Positions 8,179 to 18,808 of a stretch of DNA of 64,000 nucleotides are shown one piece after another. The DNA is from Rehaibacterium terrae. GTDB taxonomy: Bacteria; Pseudomonadota; Gammaproteobacteria; Xanthomonadales; Xanthomonadaceae. The first letter of the stretch is position 1; the number at the start of each line of letters is the position of its first letter. The DNA is taken from NCBI RefSeq assembly GCF_014202935.1, contig NZ_JACHHX010000005.1, forward strand, positions 62,001 through 126,000, read 5' to 3'. Position numbers and translations under genes: made by a program. Below the pieces are notes generated by a model, which had not been told where the DNA came from, did no database searches, and saw only the letters and a program-made list of their open reading frames with translations.

Positions 8179-8362
8179 GTAGGGGCGGCTTCAGCCGCGA
8201 CTACGGATTGCGGGGGAGTGAGTGAAAGTGAGTGAAGAGAAGTGAGTGAAGAGGAGTGAGAAACCAGGGAAAGCATCGGCGTGTCGACGCCTGGCGCTTC
8301 CCTCACTCCTCTTCACCCGTTTTCCGCTTCCCCGGCCGCGGCTGAAGCCGCGCCCACGAAGA
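8179..8362. repeat. REP-like elements flanking a nested inverted repeat
   Basis: The 342-base gap between hemP and the receptor gene holds a symmetrical structure. Outer units: GGGGCGGCTTCAGCCGCGAC (about 8182-8201) and its inverted relative GCGGCTGAAGCCGCGCCCAC (about 8338-8358); each has an internal palindrome around GGCT(TC/GA)AGCC. Inner units: GTGAAGAGGAGTGAG (8246-8260) and its exact reverse complement (8302-8316). Further inside, GGGAAAGC and GCTTCCC also pair. GTGAGTGAA repeats occur at 8217-8250. This resembles paired REP/BIME elements between genes. Transcribed, it would form a long hairpin between hemP and the receptor. No open frame of its own is supported. Confidence 0.7.
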
Positions 8363-8478
8363 CGAGCGTGCGCGCCGCGCCGCGAAAATTTCCCAGGCCG
8401 CCAGCCCCGCCGGTTCCTCTCTCGCCGGCTCCAGCCCGCCGCCTTTCGATCTCGACGAAAGACGCCGCTGGAGTACCG

Positions 8479-10737
8479 ATGCGATTCCATCCGCTTGCCC
8501 TCGCCCTGTGGCTGGCCCTGCCGGCCGCCGCGCAGGATTCCGCCGTTCCCGAACAGCCCGGCGCCGTCGCTGCCGCCAACGTCCATGAGCTCGAGCGCAT
8601 CACCGTCAGCGCCACGCTGAGCGCGCGCGCGGTCGGCGGCGTGCCGGCCGCGCCGATCGTGATCGAGCGCGAGCGCATGGACGCGGAACTGGTGCGCGAC
8701 ATCCGCGGCCTGGTGCGCTACGAGCCGGGCGTGTCGGTGACCTCCTCGTTCGGCCGTTTCGGCCTCGGCGGTTTCCGCATCCGCGGCCTGGACGGCAACC
8801 GGGTACGGATCGAGATCGACGGCGCGCCGGTGCCGGAGAGCTTCGCCATCGGCAGCTTCGCCAACGCCTCGCGCGACGCGGTCGATCTGGACCTGCTCAA
8901 GCGGGTGGAGATCCTGCGCGGCCCGGGCTCGGCCCTGTACGGCTCGGACGCGCTCGGCGGCGTGGTGGTGTTCACCAGCAAGGATCCGGAAGACCTGTTG
9001 CGCGCCGGCCGCGACCGCCACGTCGGCTTCAAGGCCGGCTACGACAGCGGCGACCGCGGCCTGTTCGCCGGCGCCACCACTGCCTTCGCCGGCGAGCGCT
9101 GGTCGGGCCTGCTGGCGCTGAGCCATCGCCAGGGCCGCGAGACCCGCAATCGCGGCGATGACGGCAGCGACGGCAGCGCGCGCACGCGGCCCAATCCGCA
9201 GGACTACCGCGGCCTCGCTCTGCTCGCCAAACTGGGTTTCGCGCCCGACGCCGACCAGCGCTTCCGGCTCAGCGTCGATGCCGGCGAGTCGCAGGTGCAG
9301 ACCGACGTGCGCAGCGGCCTCGGCCCGGTCGCCGGCTTCGGCGCGCCGGTGCGGGTGCTGTCGCTGGACGGCGACGACCGCCAGACGCGCGCGCGGGTCG
9401 CGTTCGACCACGCGCACGACGCGGTCGAGGCCGGCTGGGCCGACGCCTTCCGCTGGCAGCTGTACCGGCAGGATTCGGAAACCACCCAGGACACCTTCGA
9501 GCGCCGCGCCAGCGTGGTCGCCGGCCAGCCGGGACCGGTCACCCGCCGCGAGCGGCGGTTCGACTTCGACCAGCGCGCCTACGGCGGCGAGTTCATCGCC
9601 TTCAAGGGCTTCGCGACCGGTGCGGCGGCGCATTACCTGAGCTACGGCGTCGAGTTCGAGCGCCGGCGGCTGGCGCAGAAGCGCGACGGCCGCGCGATCC
9701 TGCCCAATGGCAGCGTGACCAACGTGATCTCGCCGGACACCTTCCCGGTGCGCGACTTCCCGCTGTCGACCGTCACCGCACTGGCGGCCTTCGCGCAGGA
9801 CGAGATCGCGCTGGCGGACGGCCGCTGGCTGCTGGTGCCGGGCCTGCGGGTGGACCGCTTCGAGCTGTCGCCCAAGGACGATCCGCTGTTCGCCGCGCGC
9901 AATCCGGGCATCGTGCCGACCGCGGTCCGCGAGACGCGGCTGTCACCCAAGTTCGGCGCGGTGTGGAAGCTCGACGACCGCTGGTCGCTGTTCGGCCACT
10001 GGGCGCGTGGTTTCCGCGCGCCGCCGTACAGCGACGTCAACCTCGGCTTCACCAACCTGCAGTTCGGCTACACCGCGCTGCCCAATCCCGACCTCCGGCC
10101 GGAAACCAGCGACGGTTTCGAGCTCGGCCTGCGCGCCGGCGGCGAGGCCGGCTGGCTGAGCCTGTCGCTGTTCCACAACCGCTACCGCGACTTCATCGAG
10201 TCGCTGCGCCCGCTCGGCCGCGACCCGCAGACCGGCCTGCTCGTGTTCCAGTCGCAGAACATCGGCCGCGCCAGGATCGAGGGCGTCGAATTCAAGGGCG
10301 GGCTGGCACTGCGGACCTTCGCGGCGGCGCTGGCGCCCTGGGAACTGCGCGCCGCGGCCGCCTGGCAGCGTGGCGAGGACGAGATCGCCGGCACGCCGCT
10401 GGCTTCGGTCGATCCGCCCAGCCTGGTGCTCGGCCTGCGCCGCGACGGCGTGCGCATCGACCACGAGTTGGTCGGCCGCTTCGTGCGCCGACACGACCGC
10501 CTGCCGACGGTCGCCGGCGCGCCGGCCTTCGCCGCGCCCGGCCACGCGGTGTTCGACTGGCTGGTCGACATCGACCTCGCCGAGGGGCTGCGGCTCAACG
10601 CCGGCCTGTTCAACCTGTTCGACCGCAAGCACTTCGAGGCCGGCGCGCTGCCGCTGCTGGCGGCCGACAGCGGCAACGCCGACCGCTACACCGCGCCCGG
10701 CCGCACCCTGGCCTTCAGCGTCCACGTCGACTGGTGA
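8479..10737 (+). CDS. TonB-dependent haem/haemoglobin receptor
   Basis: Outer-membrane receptor, 752 residues, with signal peptide MRFHPLALALWLALPAAAQ. The plug domain includes GFRIRGLDGNRVRIEIDG and RVEILRGPGSALYGSDALGG. The barrel carries the haem-receptor hallmarks FRAP (in WARGFRAPPYSDVN) and NPDL (the usual NPNL box, in ALPNPDLRPETSDGFELGLR), and ends in an aromatic-rich strand (LAFSVHVDW). The combination of FRAP/NPNL boxes and hemP upstream supports a HmuR/HemR-type role in haem or haemoglobin uptake, driven by TonB-ExbBD. The frame opens upstream at 8281, but that part lies within the repeat; the start with a signal peptide at 8479 is preferred. Expected to be Fur-regulated with hemP. 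Confidence 0.93.
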   Translation: MRFHPLALALWLALPAAAQDSAVPEQPGAVAAANVHELERITVSATLSARAVGGVPAAPIVIERERMDAELVRDIRGLVRYEPGVSVTSSFGRFGLGGFRIRGLDGNRVRIEIDGAPVPESFAIGSFANASRDAVDLDLLKRVEILRGPGSALYGSDALGGVVVFTSKDPEDLLRAGRDRHVGFKAGYDSGDRGLFAGATTAFAGERWSGLLALSHRQGRETRNRGDDGSDGSARTRPNPQDYRGLALLAKLGFAPDADQRFRLSVDAGESQVQTDVRSGLGPVAGFGAPVRVLSLDGDDRQTRARVAFDHAHDAVEAGWADAFRWQLYRQDSETTQDTFERRASVVAGQPGPVTRRERRFDFDQRAYGGEFIAFKGFATGAAAHYLSYGVEFERRRLAQKRDGRAILPNGSVTNVISPDTFPVRDFPLSTVTALAAFAQDEIALADGRWLLVPGLRVDRFELSPKDDPLFAARNPGIVPTAVRETRLSPKFGAVWKLDDRWSLFGHWARGFRAPPYSDVNLGFTNLQFGYTALPNPDLRPETSDGFELGLRAGGEAGWLSLSLFHNRYRDFIESLRPLGRDPQTGLLVFQSQNIGRARIEGVEFKGGLALRTFAAALAPWELRAAAAWQRGEDEIAGTPLASVDPPSLVLGLRRDGVRIDHELVGRFVRRHDRLPTVAGAPAFAAPGHAVFDWLVDIDLAEGLRLNAGLFNLFDRKHFEAGALPLLAADSGNADRYTAPGRTLAFSVHVDW

Positions 10738-10742
10738 GCGTC

Positions 10743-11342
10743 ATGCGCCCGCCGCCCTCCGCCCCCGCCGCGCCGCTCGACTGGCCAAGGCTGTGCCAGT
10801 CGCTGGCGGCGCTCGGCGCCGTGCTCTGCCTGTACGCCGGCGAGCGCAGCCCGCAGCAGGGCGTGTTGCGGGGCGATGCGCCCTTGCCCTGGCAGCGCGA
10901 GCTGCTCGGTCTGCTCAGCGCCGAGCGGCTGGAGCCGGTGGTCAGCCTGGACAGCGACGGGCCGTTGGAGGGGCTGTGGTTCCTCGATGACGAGGGGCGC
11001 CCCGGTTTCGGCCTGTGCCTGCTCCCGGACAGCGACTTCCTCGCCTGGGAGCGGCTACTGGCCGGGCTGCCGGCGTGCCGGAACGCGGTCGGCGGCTGGT
11101 GCGAACGCCTGCTGACGCGGCTGGCGCGGCGCTGGCGCGGCGAGGACTGGCGCGCCGGCCTGCGCCGGTTCCGCTTCGGCGTGGCGGCCGGTCTGCCGGT
11201 GCTGGCGCTGGAGCCGGTGGCGCGGATCTCGCCGGTCAGTGTGCACGCCGCCCACCGCCTCGCGCAGCGCAGCCACGCCCGTTTCGATTCCCATGCCGAC
11301 GCCTGCTGCCGCGCCTGTGGCCGGCTCGGTCTCCACCACTGA
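10743..11342 (+). CDS. uncharacterised haem-locus protein
   Basis: A 199-residue protein that I do not recognise. It starts 5 bases after the receptor stop, so it is almost certainly co-transcribed with it. The N-terminus is Pro/Ala-rich without a clear signal peptide; the middle has LGAVLCLYAGERSP and several Trp/Leu-rich stretches (WERLLAGLPACRNAVGGWCERLL). The C-terminus reads DACCRACGRLGLHH, a CCxxC cluster followed by two histidines that could bind metal or haem. A cytoplasmic role is likely. No known haem oxygenase or HmuS-type motif is seen. A role in haem handling is inferred from position only. Confidence 0.7.
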   Translation: MRPPPSAPAAPLDWPRLCQSLAALGAVLCLYAGERSPQQGVLRGDAPLPWQRELLGLLSAERLEPVVSLDSDGPLEGLWFLDDEGRPGFGLCLLPDSDFLAWERLLAGLPACRNAVGGWCERLLTRLARRWRGEDWRAGLRRFRFGVAAGLPVLALEPVARISPVSVHAAHRLAQRSHARFDSHADACCRACGRLGLHH

Positions 11343-11358
11343 CGGAGTCATTCAACCC

Positions 11359-12366
11359 ATGTACCTGCACTTGCCACGATCCGTTCCGCTCCTGTTCGCG
11401 GTGCTGGCCGTCGTCGCCACCGGCTGTGCCACGGACGCTGCACGCCATGCCGTCGCGCCTGCCGCGCCCATGGCGCCGACGCCCGCCGCAGCGCCCGAGG
11501 CCGACCGCCAGGCCATCCTCGCCATGCTCGGCGAGTACCGGGTGAGCTTCGCCTTCGACGAGACGGTGGTGCTGCAGCCGGGCTACGCGCGCGCCGCCCC
11601 GAAACGCAGCGGCGCCTACGAGTGGGTCGTGCTGGTCGAGGACAGCGGCGACCGGATCGTGCTGCAGCACCTGCTGGTCTCGCCCGGCGGCCACGTCACC
11701 AAGCACTGGCGGCAGGACTGGCACTGGCAGGCGCGCGAGCGGCTGGAATTCGCCGCCGACCAGACCTGGCGGCGCCGGCCGCTCGCACCCGAGCTGACGC
11801 GGGGTGCGTGGACACAGTGCGTGTACGAGGTCAGCGACGCGCCGCGTTACTGCGGCACCGGGCGCTGGAATCATCGCTACGGCAACGCCACCTGGACCTC
11901 CGACCGGACCTGGCGGCCGCTGCCGCGACGCGAATACACCGTGCGCGGGGACTACAACGCGCTCAACGTCGAAAACCGCCACACCGTCACGCCGGACGGC
12001 TGGACCCACGAGCAGGACAACAGCAAGGTGCGCCGCGCCGCCGACGGCAGCACCGAGGCCGTGCTGGTGCGCGAGTTCGGCTTCAACGACTACCGGCGTA
12101 TCGCCGACCACGACTTTTCACCGGCGCGGCGCTACTGGCAGGCCACCGCCGGCTACTGGGCACGGGTGCGCAGGCATTGGGATGCGGCGGCAGCCGCCGG
12201 CGGACTGCGTCTGAACATGGCGGTGGACGGCATGCCGATGATCGAGGGCTTGTTCGCGCAGGCCGCGCGCGTCGAGCGTGGCGAGACGGTGGCCGACGCC
12301 GAGATCGACGCCCTGTTCTCGCGTTACGTTGAGCCGTTGCCGGATACCCGCCTGGGCCGGCGCTGA
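11359..12366 (+). CDS. haem-locus lipoprotein (DUF6607-like)
   Basis: A 335-residue predicted lipoprotein: hydrophobic leader ending in VVATGC (Cys about 22) followed by an Ala/Pro-rich linker. The mature part is rich in Trp, Tyr and Arg, with stretches such as EWVVLVEDSGDRIVLQHLL, TKHWRQDWHWQ, WTQCVYEVSDAPRYCG and WNHRYGNATWTSDRTWRPLP. It resembles the roughly 330-residue proteins annotated DUF6607 that occur beside TonB haem receptors, though that assignment is from memory. It starts 16 bases after the previous gene and should belong to the Fur-regulated operon. The many aromatic residues and histidines would suit binding of haem at the membrane surface, but function is unknown. Confidence 0.75.
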   Translation: MYLHLPRSVPLLFAVLAVVATGCATDAARHAVAPAAPMAPTPAAAPEADRQAILAMLGEYRVSFAFDETVVLQPGYARAAPKRSGAYEWVVLVEDSGDRIVLQHLLVSPGGHVTKHWRQDWHWQARERLEFAADQTWRRRPLAPELTRGAWTQCVYEVSDAPRYCGTGRWNHRYGNATWTSDRTWRPLPRREYTVRGDYNALNVENRHTVTPDGWTHEQDNSKVRRAADGSTEAVLVREFGFNDYRRIADHDFSPARRYWQATAGYWARVRRHWDAAAAAGGLRLNMAVDGMPMIEGLFAQAARVERGETVADAEIDALFSRYVEPLPDTRLGRR

Positions 12367-12425
12367 GGCGCGCCACGTTCGCGCCATGCCCGGCCGCGAC
12401 GGGCCGAACCCGGGCCGGTGACCGC

Positions 12426-12447
12426 GACGCGGACCCAGGTCCGCGTC
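12426..12447. terminator. hairpin between convergent operons
   Basis: GACGCGGA (12426-12433) pairs with TCCGCGTC (12440-12447) around a 6-base loop. It lies between the convergent haem operon and the PDZ gene. No T-run follows on either strand, so intrinsic termination is uncertain. Confidence 0.35.
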
Positions 12448-12538
12448 ACGGCGGCGACGGCGGTCGCGACCGGCAGATGCGTGGTCCCCCGGGGCGGCTT
12501 GCCTGGCGCCTGCGGGGATCGTCCGGCAGGGCCGGCGC

Positions 12539-13681
12539 TCAGTGGATCGCGATGTGTCCGTGCCGGCGTTCGGTGGACCGCTCGGGGCCGCCGGCCTCGG
12601 CCAGCACGATCGTCGCGACGATGCCGTGCATGCCGGGGGCGTCAGGCGCCGCGGCCTGCGGGGGCTTCGGGGGCTTGGGTGGAGCGGGCGGTGCCGGCGG
12701 CGCTGGCGGCAGCGGCGGCATCATCCACTGGAAGGCCCGCGACGTCTCCGGTGCGGTGATCTCCACCGTCTGCGGGCGGCGGTCGCGCAGCAGCTCGATC
12801 AGCACCAGGTCGCCCGGCTGCTTCTCCTGCAGCTCGCGCATCGCTTCGCGCGGCGAGTTCACGTCCATGCCGTCGATCTTCAGGATCACGTCGCCCGACT
12901 GCAGTGCCGGGAAGTCCTCCGGCCCGCGCAGCACCAGCACGCCGCGGTCGGTGCCGAAGTAACGGCCGAGCTGGGCGTCCACGCTCGCCAGATTCAGGCC
13001 GCGCCAGCGGAAGGCCTGCGACAGCAGCGGCAGCGCGCAGTCCTCGTCCGTGGGGCAGCCGGCGAACGGGGCGATGCGGCCGATCTCCATGTCGATGCCG
13101 GGCACCACGATGCTGAATCCGTTCGCGCCGGGGAGGCGGAACTCGCCGCTGCCACCGAACACCATCACGCGCGTGCTCTTCTCGGCCTTCACGGTGGTCT
13201 CGGCGCGCTGGCCGTCGCGCTGGTAGGCGAGCCTGACTTCCTGGCCCTCGGTCAGGTCGCCGAGCAGCTTGCGGGCGCTTTCCAGGCGCTCCTCGGCGGT
13301 CGTGCCGGTGATCGCCTTGCCGTCGATGCCCAGCAGCACGTCGCCCGCGCGCAGCCCGGCGCGGGCGGCCGGGCCCTCGGGCGTGACGCCGCGCAACTGC
13401 ACCGCGCCGTTCGCATCGCTGCCGAGGATGACGCCGATCACCGGCCGCTGCATCGCTTCGCGGCGCGTCTCGATGCGGGTGACGATCTGGTCGTGCAGAT
13501 TGCCGGACTCGCGCGACAGCTCGGCCATGCGGCGGCCCAGTTCGGCCATCTGCCGGCGCAGCGCCTCCATTTCCTTGCGCGCCTCCTCGGCGCGTTCGGG
13601 GTCGGGCTGCGCCGGCTGGGCGAAGGCGCCGGCGGGTGCCAGGGCGAGCGCCAGCAGCAACGGAAGGGGACGAAGCTTCAT
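12539..13681 (-). CDS. periplasmic PDZ-domain protein of an ECF sigma module
   Basis: A 380-residue secreted protein. Signal peptide MKLRPLPLLLALALAPAGAFAQ is followed by a coiled-coil segment (about residues 28-72, RAEEARKEMEALRRQMAELG). A first PDZ domain has RPVIGVILG and GPAARAGLRAGDVLLGIDGKAI (about 80-160). A second PDZ-like domain has LGRYFGTDRGVLVLRGPEDFPALQSG and GDVILKIDGMDVNSP (about 240-315). The tail is a Pro-rich PPLPPAPPAPPAPPKPPKPP run and a His-containing end. No Ser-protease domain is present, so it is a binding or sensor protein rather than a DegP-type protease. It follows the anti-sigma-like gene by 19 bases and probably acts in the same envelope stress pathway. Confidence 0.85.
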   Translation of the reverse strand: MKLRPLPLLLALALAPAGAFAQPAQPDPERAEEARKEMEALRRQMAELGRRMAELSRESGNLHDQIVTRIETRREAMQRPVIGVILGSDANGAVQLRGVTPEGPAARAGLRAGDVLLGIDGKAITGTTAEERLESARKLLGDLTEGQEVRLAYQRDGQRAETTVKAEKSTRVMVFGGSGEFRLPGANGFSIVVPGIDMEIGRIAPFAGCPTDEDCALPLLSQAFRWRGLNLASVDAQLGRYFGTDRGVLVLRGPEDFPALQSGDVILKIDGMDVNSPREAMRELQEKQPGDLVLIELLRDRRPQTVEITAPETSRAFQWMMPPLPPAPPAPPAPPKPPKPPQAAAPDAPGMHGIVATIVLAEAGGPERSTERRHGHIAIH

Positions 13682-13700
13682 CGGGGTTCTCCTTGCAGAA

Positions 13701-14237
13701 TCAATAGGCGACGACCAGGGCGCCGTCGTAGCGCTCGCCCTGCGAGGCGAGCCATTGGCGGGAGGTTTCCAGGCCGGCCAGCTCGCGCAGCACTGCTACG
13801 CGTTGCCGCCACAACGGCAGACGCAGGCTGGCGTCGAGGGCCGGGTCGGCGAGGGCATCGTCGATCGCGGCGAGCCGGTCGTGCAGCGCCGCGCCCAGGG
13901 TGGCGACGCTGGCGCTGGCCACACTGTCGTCGGCGGCGACCAGCAGCAGCGCCTCCAGACGTGCCGACTCGTCGTAGAGCGCATCCAGCGCCAGCGTGTC
14001 GGCATCCGGGGCGGCGGGCCCGGACGGCGTCGGCGTGTGCAGCAGCGGCAAGGCCAAGGCGAGCGCGAGCACGGCCGCCGCGGCGGCGAGCCAAGGCAGG
14101 CGGCGCGGCGCGCGCCGCGGCAGCCGGGCGGCGATCGCCGGCCAGGTGCTGCGCTCGGGCGCCTCGGCCGGCAGCGCGCGGAGGGCATGGCCCAGGTCGA
14201 TGCCCTCGGGGCGGGAAGGACGGATGTCGTCAGGCAC
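13701..14237 (-). CDS. probable membrane anti-sigma factor
   Basis: 178 residues with one membrane helix (WLAAAAAVLALALALPLL, about residues 49-66) that separates a short cytoplasmic N-terminal part (contains STWPAIAARLPRR) from a periplasmic Ala/Leu-rich helical part. The gene overlaps the end of the sigma factor gene by 8 bases, so the two are translationally coupled. That topology and position are typical of anti-sigma factors. I see no ZAS zinc motif (HxxxCxxC), so the fold is not the RsrA/ChrR type. Role inferred from context and topology. Confidence 0.75.
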   Translation of the reverse strand: MPDDIRPSRPEGIDLGHALRALPAEAPERSTWPAIAARLPRRAPRRLPWLAAAAAVLALALALPLLHTPTPSGPAAPDADTLALDALYDESARLEALLLVAADDSVASASVATLGAALHDRLAAIDDALADPALDASLRLPLWRQRVAVLRELAGLETSRQWLASQGERYDGALVVAY

Positions 14238-14802
14238 GGCTGACCTCCTGTTCGTGCAGGCGCAGCAGCTCGCGCAGGCGGCGGGTGCCGCGCGCCAGCT
14301 GCGACTTGGAGAAGCTCACCGAGCGGCCCATCTGCGCGGCGATCTCGTCGTGGGTGTAGCCTTCGGCGTGGTACAGCCAGATCACGCTGCGGGTGACGTC
14401 GGGCAACTGCGCCAGCGCGCGCACCAGCGTGGCCGCGTCGGTAGCCGAAGGCGGCAGCAGCTGCTCACCGGGTTCGAGCTCCGGCTCGGGCGGATCGTCG
14501 GTGAACCGCAGGCGGTCGCGCTTGCGCAGCCGCATCAGCGCCTCGTTCACCGCCACCTGCCGCAGCCAGCCCCAGAACGGCGACTCGCCGCGGAACTCGC
14601 CGAGGCGGCTGAACACCTTGAGCATCGCGTCCTGCAACACCTCCATCGCCTCCTCGCGGTCACCGAGCATGCGCAGCGCCAGCGTGAACACCGGCCGCTC
14701 GAACCAGCGGTAGAGCTGCTCGAACGCCTTGCCGTCACCGCGTCTGGCGCGGGCCAGCAGGCTGTCGGGCACGTCGATGGCGAAGGCGGTCGGGGCGCTC
14801 AC
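14230..14802 (-). CDS. ECF RNA polymerase sigma factor
   Basis: A 190-residue sigma-70 family factor of the extracytoplasmic function group. Region 2 is seen in GDGKAFEQLYRWFERPVFTLALRMLGDREEAMEVLQDAMLKVF and the WGWLRQVAVNEALMRLRK that follows (quoted in parts of the same helix set). Region 4 has LAQLPDVTRSVIWLYHAEGYTHDEIA and the recognition helix GRSVSFSKSQLARGTRRLREL. The GTG at 14802 is taken as start because no in-frame ATG exists upstream; a TTG at 14859 would overlap the neighbouring terminator. It heads a three-gene unit with an anti-sigma-like protein and a PDZ protein. Confidence 0.9.
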   Translation of the reverse strand: MSAPTAFAIDVPDSLLARARRGDGKAFEQLYRWFERPVFTLALRMLGDREEAMEVLQDAMLKVFSRLGEFRGESPFWGWLRQVAVNEALMRLRKRDRLRFTDDPPEPELEPGEQLLPPSATDAATLVRALAQLPDVTRSVIWLYHAEGYTHDEIAAQMGRSVSFSKSQLARGTRRLRELLRLHEQEVSRA

Positions 14803-14855
14803 GAGCCATAGGATGCGCCTGCGCGGGGAAGGGTCGCAGGTGGAGCCGGGTCCCG

Positions 14856-14892
14856 CCAAAAAAGAAGGCCGGGTGTCGCCACCCGGCCCTCG
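14856..14892 (-). terminator. intrinsic terminator of the FecA-like receptor gene
   Basis: On the minus strand GGCCGGGTG pairs with CACCCGGCC around GCGA, followed by TTCTTTTTT. This lies 30 bases after the receptor stop and just before the sigma factor gene, isolating the two units. Confidence 0.9.
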
Positions 14893-14919
14893 TGTCGTCC
14901 CTGACGGGGGAGAGAGCGG

Positions 14920-17127
<2,208 letters not shown>

Positions 17128-17191
17128 GTTCTTGTTCTCTGTGGCTATCGGGGATCGTGGGAGGTGGAACGTCGGGGCGAATCCTAGTGAA

Positions 17192-17210
17192 AACGAGAAT
17201 GATTCGCAAT
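17192..17210 (-). promoter_or_regulatory. Fur box of the FecA-like receptor gene
   Basis: AACGAGAATGATTCGCAAT (plus-strand reading) lies 65-83 bases upstream of the receptor ATG. It has the GAGAATGATT core of Fur sites and resembles the site before hemP. Repression under iron-rich conditions is expected. Confidence 0.8.
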
Positions 17211-17324
17211 ACATTTCCTTGACCTGGATCACCCGGCTTGCGGTCGCCGCCGGCGGCGGCCGGCGTGACGGGCAGGGCAGTCGCTCGGCTATGATCCGGC
17301 GACCCCGTCACAAGGAATCGCGAC

Positions 17325-18293
17325 ATGGAGATCTTCAGCCTCGTTCTTCTGGCCTTCGCCGTCATCACCCTGTTCAAGGGTGTGCGGGTGGTGCCGCAGG
17401 GCTACGAATGGACCGTCGAACGCTTCGGCCGCTACGACCGCACGCTGACGCCGGGCCTGGGCTTCACCATCCCCTGGGTGGAGAGCATCGGCCGCAAGCT
17501 GAACATGATGGAGCAGGTGCTCGACGTGCCCTCGCAGGACGTCATCACCAAGGACAACGCGGTGGTGAAGGTCGATGGCGTGGTCTTCTATCAGGTGCTG
17601 GAAGCGGCCAAGGCGGCCTATGAGGTGGCGCAGCTGGAGATCGCCATCCTCAATCTGACCATGACCAACATCCGCACCGTGCTCGGCTCGATGGACCTGG
17701 ATGAGTCGCTGAGCAAGCGCGACGAGATCAATGCCAAGCTGCTGGCGGTGGTGGACGAGGCCACCCACCCCTGGGGCGTGAAGGTCAACCGCATCGAGAT
17801 CAAGGACATCCAGCCGCCGCGGGACCTGGTCGATGCGATGGCGCGGCAGATGAAGGCCGAGCGCGAGAAGCGCGCCAACATCCTGGAGGCCGAAGGCCAG
17901 CGTGCGGCCGAGATCCTGCGCGCCGAGGGCGAGAAGCAGGCGGCGATCCTGGAGGCCGAGGGCCGTCGTGAAGCCGCCTTCAAGGACGCCGAGGCGCGCG
18001 AGCGGCTGGCGCAGGCCGAGGCCCGGGCGACCGAGATGGTCAGCACCGCCATTGCCCAGGGCGATGTGCAGGCGATCAACTACTTCGTCGCCCAGAAGTA
18101 TGTCGAGGCGCTGAAGGATTTCGCCAGTTCGCCGAACCAGAAGACCCTGCTGCTGCCGATGGAGACCACCGGCGTGCTCGGTTCGCTGGCAGGCATCGTC
18201 GAGCTGACGAAGGCCGTGCAGGGCGACAGGCCGGGTGGTGGCAAGCCGACGCCGCCGGCGCGGCCGGGCAATCCGTTCACGCAGGGTGGCTGA
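17325..18293 (+). CDS. qmcA: SPFH/band-7 membrane protein (QmcA/stomatin type)
   Basis: 322 residues: one N-terminal membrane helix ([15 protein letters not shown]), then the SPFH domain ([22 protein letters not shown]...[21 protein letters not shown]) and a coiled-coil region with Ala/Glu repeats ([39 protein letters not shown], about residues 180-240). The C-terminus is flexible and Pro/Gly-rich. Such proteins assemble into ring oligomers on the inner membrane and organise membrane microdomains and proteases such as FtsH. A good AAGGAA ribosome site precedes the start. The stop is 2 bases before the nfeD gene, the usual partner. Confidence 0.93.
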   Translation: MEIFSLVLLAFAVITLFKGVRVVPQGYEWTVERFGRYDRTLTPGLGFTIPWVESIGRKLNMMEQVLDVPSQDVITKDNAVVKVDGVVFYQVLEAAKAAYEVAQLEIAILNLTMTNIRTVLGSMDLDESLSKRDEINAKLLAVVDEATHPWGVKVNRIEIKDIQPPRDLVDAMARQMKAEREKRANILEAEGQRAAEILRAEGEKQAAILEAEGRREAAFKDAEARERLAQAEARATEMVSTAIAQGDVQAINYFVAQKYVEALKDFASSPNQKTLLLPMETTGVLGSLAGIVELTKAVQGDRPGGGKPTPPARPGNPFTQGG

Positions 18294-18295
18294 GC

Positions 18296-18736
18296 ATGGA
18301 TGGCCTGTCGGACTGGTTCTGGTGGGCATTCGCGCTGGCGCTGTTCGCGCTGGAGGCGCTGATCCCCGGCATCTTCATGCTCTGGCTGGGCTTCGCCGCG
18401 CTCGGCGTGGCGGTGTTGCACCTGCTGCTGCCCGAGCTGTCGGTGACCGCGCAGTGGATCGCCTTCTCGCTGCTGTCGCTGGTGTCGGTGGGGATCGCCT
18501 GGCGGTTGAAGAAGGTCCGCCCGGTACGTGCCACCGACCAGCCGCACCTCAACCGCCGCGCCGAACAGCTGATCGGCCGCGTGCTGCCACTGGAGCGGCC
18601 GATCGTCGATGGCCGCGGCCGGGTCAAGGTCGGCGACGCCTTCTGGACCGTGAGCGGCCCGGACCTGCCGGCCGGCGCGCGGGTCCGGGTCGAGGCGGTC
18701 GAGCAGGGCGTGTTGAGGGTGCGCCCGGTGGAATGA
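18296..18736 (+). CDS. NfeD-family membrane protein (YbbK type)
   Basis: 146 residues: two or three membrane helices (FWWAFALALFALEALIPGIFML, and AQWIAFSLLSLVSVGIAW), then a small cytosolic OB-fold domain (LIGRVLPLERPIVDGRGRVKVG, DLPAGARVRVEAVEQGVLRV). NfeD proteins act with the SPFH protein encoded just upstream, probably in membrane quality control. Short form without the ClpP-like protease domain. The gene pair ends at a strong bidirectional terminator. Confidence 0.9.
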   Translation: MDGLSDWFWWAFALALFALEALIPGIFMLWLGFAALGVAVLHLLLPELSVTAQWIAFSLLSLVSVGIAWRLKKVRPVRATDQPHLNRRAEQLIGRVLPLERPIVDGRGRVKVGDAFWTVSGPDLPAGARVRVEAVEQGVLRVRPVE

Positions 18737-18762
18737 TCCTGTCGTGCCCTGCGCCGCAGACG

Positions 18763-18790
18763 AAAAACGCCGCCCTCGGGCGGCGTTTTC
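18763..18790. terminator. bidirectional intrinsic terminator
   Basis: AAAACGCCGCCC pairs with GGGCGGCGTTTT around TC. The A-run and T-run on either side make it work for the nfeD transcript (plus) and the bamD transcript (minus), which converge here. Confidence 0.93.
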
Positions 18791-18808
18791 GCATCCGGTG
18801 ACGGTCGC

